Origin: Channallabes apus
Lineage: Eukaryota > Chordata > Actinopteri > Siluriformes > Clariidae
DNA: 64,000 nt
NCBI GenBank assembly: GCA_030522415.1
Contig: CM060124.1
Span: 30,626,754 to 30,690,753 of the forward strand
Reading direction: 5' to 3'
Below the pieces are notes generated by a model, which saw only the letters and a program-made list of their open reading frames with translations, was not told the DNA's origin and made no database searches. The translations under genes and the position numbers were made by a program. This document shows, piece by piece, positions 60,371-64,000 of this stretch. How positions within the stretch are numbered: the stretch's first letter is position 1; each line of letters opens with the position of its first letter.

Positions 60371-62831
60371 TCAGGATGCTCTCTATGGTGCAGGAGTAGA
60401 AGTTCCTGAGCACCTTGGAGGGCAGTCTAAAGTCTCTCAAGCGTCTGAGGTGGTAGAGACGCTGCCGGGCTTTTTTCACCACGGTGTTGATGTGACAGGA
60501 CCATGACAGGTCCTGCGTGATGTGAACACCGAGGTATCTGAAGCTGTCCACTCTCTCCACTGGGCTCCTGTTGATGACGGGGGTCTGGTAGTTCCTCTCC
60601 TGCTTTGTACTAAAGTCCACTATCAGCTCCTTTGTCTTACTGACGTTCAGGAGGAGATTGTTCCTCTGGCACCAGTTCTCCAGATTTCCAATCTCCTCTA
60701 GGTAGTCCGACTCATCATTGTTGGTGATCAGTCCGACCACGACGGTGTCGTCAGCAAACTTGATGATGGAGGTGGAGTTGGTAGTGGCCACGCAGTCGTG
60801 GGTGTACAAAGAGTACAGCAGGGGGCTCAGAACACAACCCTGGGGGGCTCCAGTGCTGAGAGTGAGTGTAGCTGAGACATGACCGCCCATTCTTACTGCC
60901 TGTGGTCTGCCAGTCAGAAAATTGGAGATCCACTGACATATAGATGAGCTGAGTCCCAGGTGCTCCAGCTTGGTGGTGAGTGTGGAGGGAATTATGGTAT
61001 TAAAAGCAGAGCTGTAGTCGATGAAGAGCATTTTAACATAATTCCCTTTCCTAGTGTCCAGGTGAGTGAGTGATGTGTGGAGGAGATGAGAGATTGCATC
61101 GTCTGTGGAGCGGTTCTGATGGTATGCAAACTGTAGTGGGTCCAGTGTGTCGGGTAGTGAAGAAATGATGAAGTCTCTGATAAGGCGTTCAAAGCACTTC
61201 ATCACTACTGAGGTGAGGGCTACAGGGCGATAGTCATTGAGGGAAGCAGGATGTGGTTTCTTCGGGACAGGAACAATGATGGACTCTTTGAAGCATGTGG
61301 GGATCACCGACTGAGATAAGGAGATGTTGAATATCTCAGTGAACACAGGTGCTAGCTGGTCTGCGCAGGCTCTGAGGATATGGCCTGAGATGCCGTCTGG
61401 TCCTGCTGCTTTCCTGGTGTTCACTCTCTTGAAGGCTCTCCTCACGTCGTGCTCGGAGATGATGAGCGCGTTCCCGGTGCTGGCAGTGTCTTCCTGTCTG
61501 CAGCCGTTAGCGCCGCTAGCATTAGCGCCGTTAGCATTAGCGCCGTTAGCATTAGCGCCGTTAGCATTAGCGCCGTTAGCATTAGCATCGCTAGCGTCTT
61601 TAGCTGCAGCCTCGAAGCGAGCATAGAAGGTGTTGAGCTCGTCTGCCAGAGTCGCGTCCGCGTTCGTCATACCGGATGTTGGTGCTTTATAATCCGTTAT
61701 TGTTCTCAGTCCCTGCCACAGGCTCCTAGAGTCACTCTGTTGAAGCTGTGACTCTAGTTTTCTCCCGTAGCGCTGCTTCACCTCTTTCACCACCTTCCGG
61801 ACGTTATATGACGCAGCCTTGTACGGTTCCATGTCCCCCGACGCAAGTCCCGTGTTGTAGGCAGCTGTGCGAGATCTCAGAGCGTCGCGGATGGTTTTAT
61901 CCACCCACGGCTTCTGGTTGGGAAACGTTCTGATAGTCTTTTTCTCCACCGTATCGTCTACCAGCTTCTCAGTAAATCCCACAACCGCTTCCGTAAACAC
62001 GCTGACGTCATCATCGGAGCTGTTTCTGAACATGTCCCAGTCTGCGTCATCGAGTGCGTCCTGTAACGCGGCCACCGATTGGTCCGTCCAGCGCGCGACC
62101 TCCCTCTGAACCGGAACTTCCTGTTTCAGCCTTTGTTTATATTTTGGCATGAGGAAGATGGCGGCGTGGTCGGATTTACCAAACGCTGGACGAGATTGTG
62201 CCTTGTACCCGTCTTTGATCGTGGTATAACAATGGTCCAGTGCCCTTTCGCCCCTGGTGGGGCAGGTGATGTGCTGATAAAAGTTCGGCGCTGCGCGTTT
62301 GAGGTTGGCACTATTAAAATACCCCGCCACAATGAGCGCAGCGTCCCGGTGTTGTGTCTGGTGCTGTGTGAGCGCCTCATGCAGCTCGCATAAGGCCTTG
62401 TCTGTGTCTGCTTGTGGTGGAATGTAAACGGCACTGATTATGACCGATGTGAATTCCCGTGGAAGATAAAATGGACGACAAATGATGGACAGTAGTTCCA
62501 GGTTTGGTGTGCAGGAGCGTGTAAGAGGAACAACGCTCGCGCTGTTGCACCAGCTGTTGTTCACCATTGAGCACACGCCGCCTCCCCTTGACTTCCCCGA
62601 GTCCCGCGTCCTGTCCATGCGGTGAACCGAGAAGAACTCGGCTGGTTGTATGGCGTGGTCTGGCACCGCTGGGTTCAGCCATGTCTCGGTGAAGCAGAGG
62701 AGATTGCAGTCCCGAATGTGTCTCTGGAACTTTATCCTGGCCCTGAGGTCATTGAGTTTGTTCTCCAGTGGCTGGACGTTGGCGAGCAGGATGCTAGGCA
62801 GAGGTGTGCGGGTTCTCAGTCGGTTCCTCAC
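60273..62831 (-). CDS. L2-type LINE endonuclease-reverse transcriptase
   Basis: 852 codons. The endonuclease spans about residues 15-260: LCFTETWLNP, SRGGGVCSMVNNSW, ALDHCYTTI, FGKSDHAAIFL. In its VAGYFNSANLK box, Tyr replaces the usual Asp of AGDFN. A linker with a 15 bp tandem repeat (NANGA units) precedes the RT: RKAAGPDGISGHILR, LNDYRPVALTSVVMKCFE, HQNRSTDDAISH, IDYSSAFNTIIP, TGAPQGCVLSPLLYSLY, and catalytic FADD in IIKFADDTVVVGL. One extra G in a run at 60366-60369 (plus-strand CCCC) shifts the frame; the normal C-terminus continues in the next frame (60334-60062, QDRRSLQRVVRSAER). The start ATG is the first in the frame; relatives may start further upstream. Confidence 0.85.
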   Translation of the reverse strand: MRNRLRTRTPLPSILLANVQPLENKLNDLRARIKFQRHIRDCNLLCFTETWLNPAVPDHAIQPAEFFSVHRMDRTRDSGKSRGGGVCSMVNNSWCNSASVVPLTRSCTPNLELLSIICRPFYLPREFTSVIISAVYIPPQADTDKALCELHEALTQHQTQHRDAALIVAGYFNSANLKRAAPNFYQHITCPTRGERALDHCYTTIKDGYKAQSRPAFGKSDHAAIFLMPKYKQRLKQEVPVQREVARWTDQSVAALQDALDDADWDMFRNSSDDDVSVFTEAVVGFTEKLVDDTVEKKTIRTFPNQKPWVDKTIRDALRSRTAAYNTGLASGDMEPYKAASYNVRKVVKEVKQRYGRKLESQLQQSDSRSLWQGLRTITDYKAPTSGMTNADATLADELNTFYARFEAAAKDASDANANGANANGANANGANANGANASGANGCRQEDTASTGNALIISEHDVRRAFKRVNTRKAAGPDGISGHILRACADQLAPVFTEIFNISLSQSVIPTCFKESIIVPVPKKPHPASLNDYRPVALTSVVMKCFERLIRDFIISSLPDTLDPLQFAYHQNRSTDDAISHLLHTSLTHLDTRKGNYVKMLFIDYSSAFNTIIPSTLTTKLEHLGLSSSICQWISNFLTGRPQAVRMGGHVSATLTLSTGAPQGCVLSPLLYSLYTHDCVATTNSTSIIKFADDTVVVGLITNNDESDYLEEIGNLENWCQRNNLLLNVSKTKELIVDFSTKQERNYQTPVINRSPVERVDSFRYLGVHITQDLSWSCHINTVVKKARQRLYHLRRLRDFRLPSKVLRNFYSCTIESILTGKHLDLVREQHHAGQTISTEGGAISRAHHPH
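61512..61595. repeat. 15 bp coding minisatellite in LINE ORF2
   Basis: About five and a half tandem GCCGTTAGCATTAGC units. Multiples of three bases, so the frame stays open and reads as repeated NANGA. Confidence 0.95.
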
Positions 62832-63140
62832 CCCAGCTCGTCTCCCTCGAGGCCTCCGCTTCGCGTCACGTCCATTGATCTCCCGCAGGATCTCACTCGG
62901 CCAGCTCGGATCCGGAGTTAAAAACGTCGAATTGTGAGTACATTGTATACCAATAGAAACACGAGTGTCTCTATCATACCTAATGTACTCAATGGTGATG
63001 ATTTTGCCGATTTTAAAACACTGAAAACTAACTTAAAGAACAAAAACAAAGAAAAGGTGGTCGCAGCAGTCGTGACGGCAGCCGACCTCACCGGCGCCAT
63101 CTTGGATTATTTATTTATTTATTTTTATTTTTATTTTTTT

Positions 63141-63971
63141 ACTCCAAGAGCGCTGAGACGACTCATCCGAGAGGCCACAAAAGACCCCAGGACAACATCT
63201 AAAGAACTGCAGGCCTCACTTGCCTCAGTTAAGGTCAGTGTTCACGACTCCGCCATAAGAAAGAGACTGGGCAAAAACGGCCTGCAGGGCAGATTTCCAA
63301 GGCGCAAACCGCTTTTAAGCAAAAAGAACATTAAAGCTCATCTCAATTTTGCTAAAAAACATCTGAATGATTTCCAAGACTTGTGGGAAAATACCTTGTG
63401 GACCGACGAGACAAAAGTTGAACTTTTTGGAAGGTGCGTGTCCCGTTACATCTGGCGTAAAAGTAACACAGCATTTCAGAAAAAGAACATCATTCCAACA
63501 GTATAATATGGTGGTGGTAGTGTGATGGTCTGGGGTTGTTTTGCTGCTTCAGGACCTGGAAGGCTTGCTGTGATAGATGGAACCATGTATCCTACCGTCT
63601 ACCAAAAAATCCTGAAGGAGAATGTCCGGCCATCTGTTCGTCAACTCAAGCTGAAGCGATCTTGGGTGCTGCAGCAGGACATTGACCCAAAACACACCAG
63701 CAAATCCACCTCTGAATGGCTGAAGAAAAACAACATGAAGACTTTGGAGTGGCCTAGTCAAAGTCCTGACCTGAATCCTATTGAGATGTTGTGGCATGAC
63801 CTTAAAAAGGCGGTTCATGCTAGAAAACCCTCAAATAAAGCTGAATTACAACAATTCTGCAAAGATGAGTGGGCCAAAATTCCTCCAGAGCGCTGTAAAA
63901 GACTCGTTGCAAGTTATCGCAAATGCTTGATTGCAGTTATTGCTGCTAAGGGTGGCCCAACCAGTTATTAG
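63141..63971 (+). pseudogene. Tc1 transposase, C-terminal part with premature stop
   Basis: Contains the second helix-turn-helix and the catalytic core: DETKVELFG, QQDIDPKHT and DLNPIEMLW. A TAA at 63504-63506 cuts the frame just before YGGGSVMVW. Asn-to-Ile in QQDID and Arg-to-Cys near the end are private changes. Confidence 0.9.
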
Positions 63972-64000
63972 GTTCAGGGGGCAATTACTTTTTCACACAG

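Larger units (their letters stand above)
59681..63140 (-). mobile_element. L2-type LINE inserted in Tc1
   Basis: The 3' end is at the left, with an ATTCA-type tail (59681-59705) and the 3' UTR up to about 60060. The reading frames run leftwards from about 62831. The 5' leader extends to about 63110 (GGCGCCATCTTGG), followed by an unusual T-rich ATTT block (63107-63139) at the Tc1 junction. It looks nearly complete and is the best-preserved LINE in the window. Confidence 0.85.
59287..64000 (+). mobile_element. Tc1 copy split by an L2 LINE; runs off window
   Basis: Left part 59287-59680 encodes transposase residues 1-63, ending PRSGWPTKI. The right part 63141-63971 resumes at TPRALRRLIREA and runs to GGPTSY. 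The 3.46 kb between is the LINE. An in-frame TAA (63504-63506) replaces a Lys codon seen in the intact copy. The right terminal repeat is cut by the end of the window. Confidence 0.9.

Noticed and set aside
1..64000. CRISPR arrays, operons, bacterial-type promoters or terminators
   Set aside because: The sequence is clearly eukaryotic; none of the repeats has equal spacers.

Overview
The window looks like repeat-rich genomic DNA of a ray-finned fish. It mixes L2/CR1-type, RTE/Rex3-type and I/Nimb-type LINEs, Ty3/gypsy chromovirus-type LTR elements, a DIRS element, hAT, pogo/Tigger-like and Tc1 DNA transposons, tRNA-derived SINEs, many CA/AT microsatellites, and split genes with vertebrate Siglec/CD22-like immune-receptor exons. 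The SINE and Tc1 load would fit a catfish-like teleost, but that is a guess from memory and not shown by the sequence.

Layout: 61-1368 holds an uninterrupted EFA6/PSD-like Sec7-PH reading frame (probable retrogene). 1.4-14.5 kb is non-genic: a GA-rich minisatellite, a decayed L2-like LINE (3.69-10.98 kb) split by a Ty3/gypsy element with both LTRs and a GTAGG target duplication (5678-10211), and a 1.4 kb pogo-like terminal-inverted-repeat element (11848-13286). 14.7-22.3 kb is receptor gene A (minus strand, five exons), with SINE, Tc1, Tigger, DIRS and hAT remains in its introns. 22.8-35 kb is stacked mobile DNA: a second pogo-like copy, an RTE LINE, inverted LINE tails, a Rex3-like LINE split by a solo LTR, a hairpin element, and a LINE with an RNase H domain. 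36.0-40.5 kb is receptor gene C (minus), a decayed paralogue. 41.4-49.9 kb is a CR1/L2-type LINE followed by a 5'-truncated gypsy element; together they sit where gene C's leader exon should be. 50.75-57.37 kb is receptor gene B (minus, eight exons), with an intact Tc1 transposon in an intron. 59-64 kb is another Tc1 copy, split by an L2 LINE whose main reading frame is still 852 codons long.

The biological core is a tandem family of three Siglec/CD22-like receptors (A, C, B), all on the minus strand. Spliced from sequence alone, gene A gives 284 residues and gene B 365 residues with every intron phase matching. B carries three ITIM-type tyrosine motifs. A has a short, different tail with two YAN motifs. 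C keeps its ectodomain exons but has lost the leader and has a stop codon in its tail. Homologous relic transposons at the same intron position in B and C, and a scrap of receptor intron inside one relic, record the duplication history of the cluster. Exon coordinates come from reading splice consensus and phase; no expression data were available.
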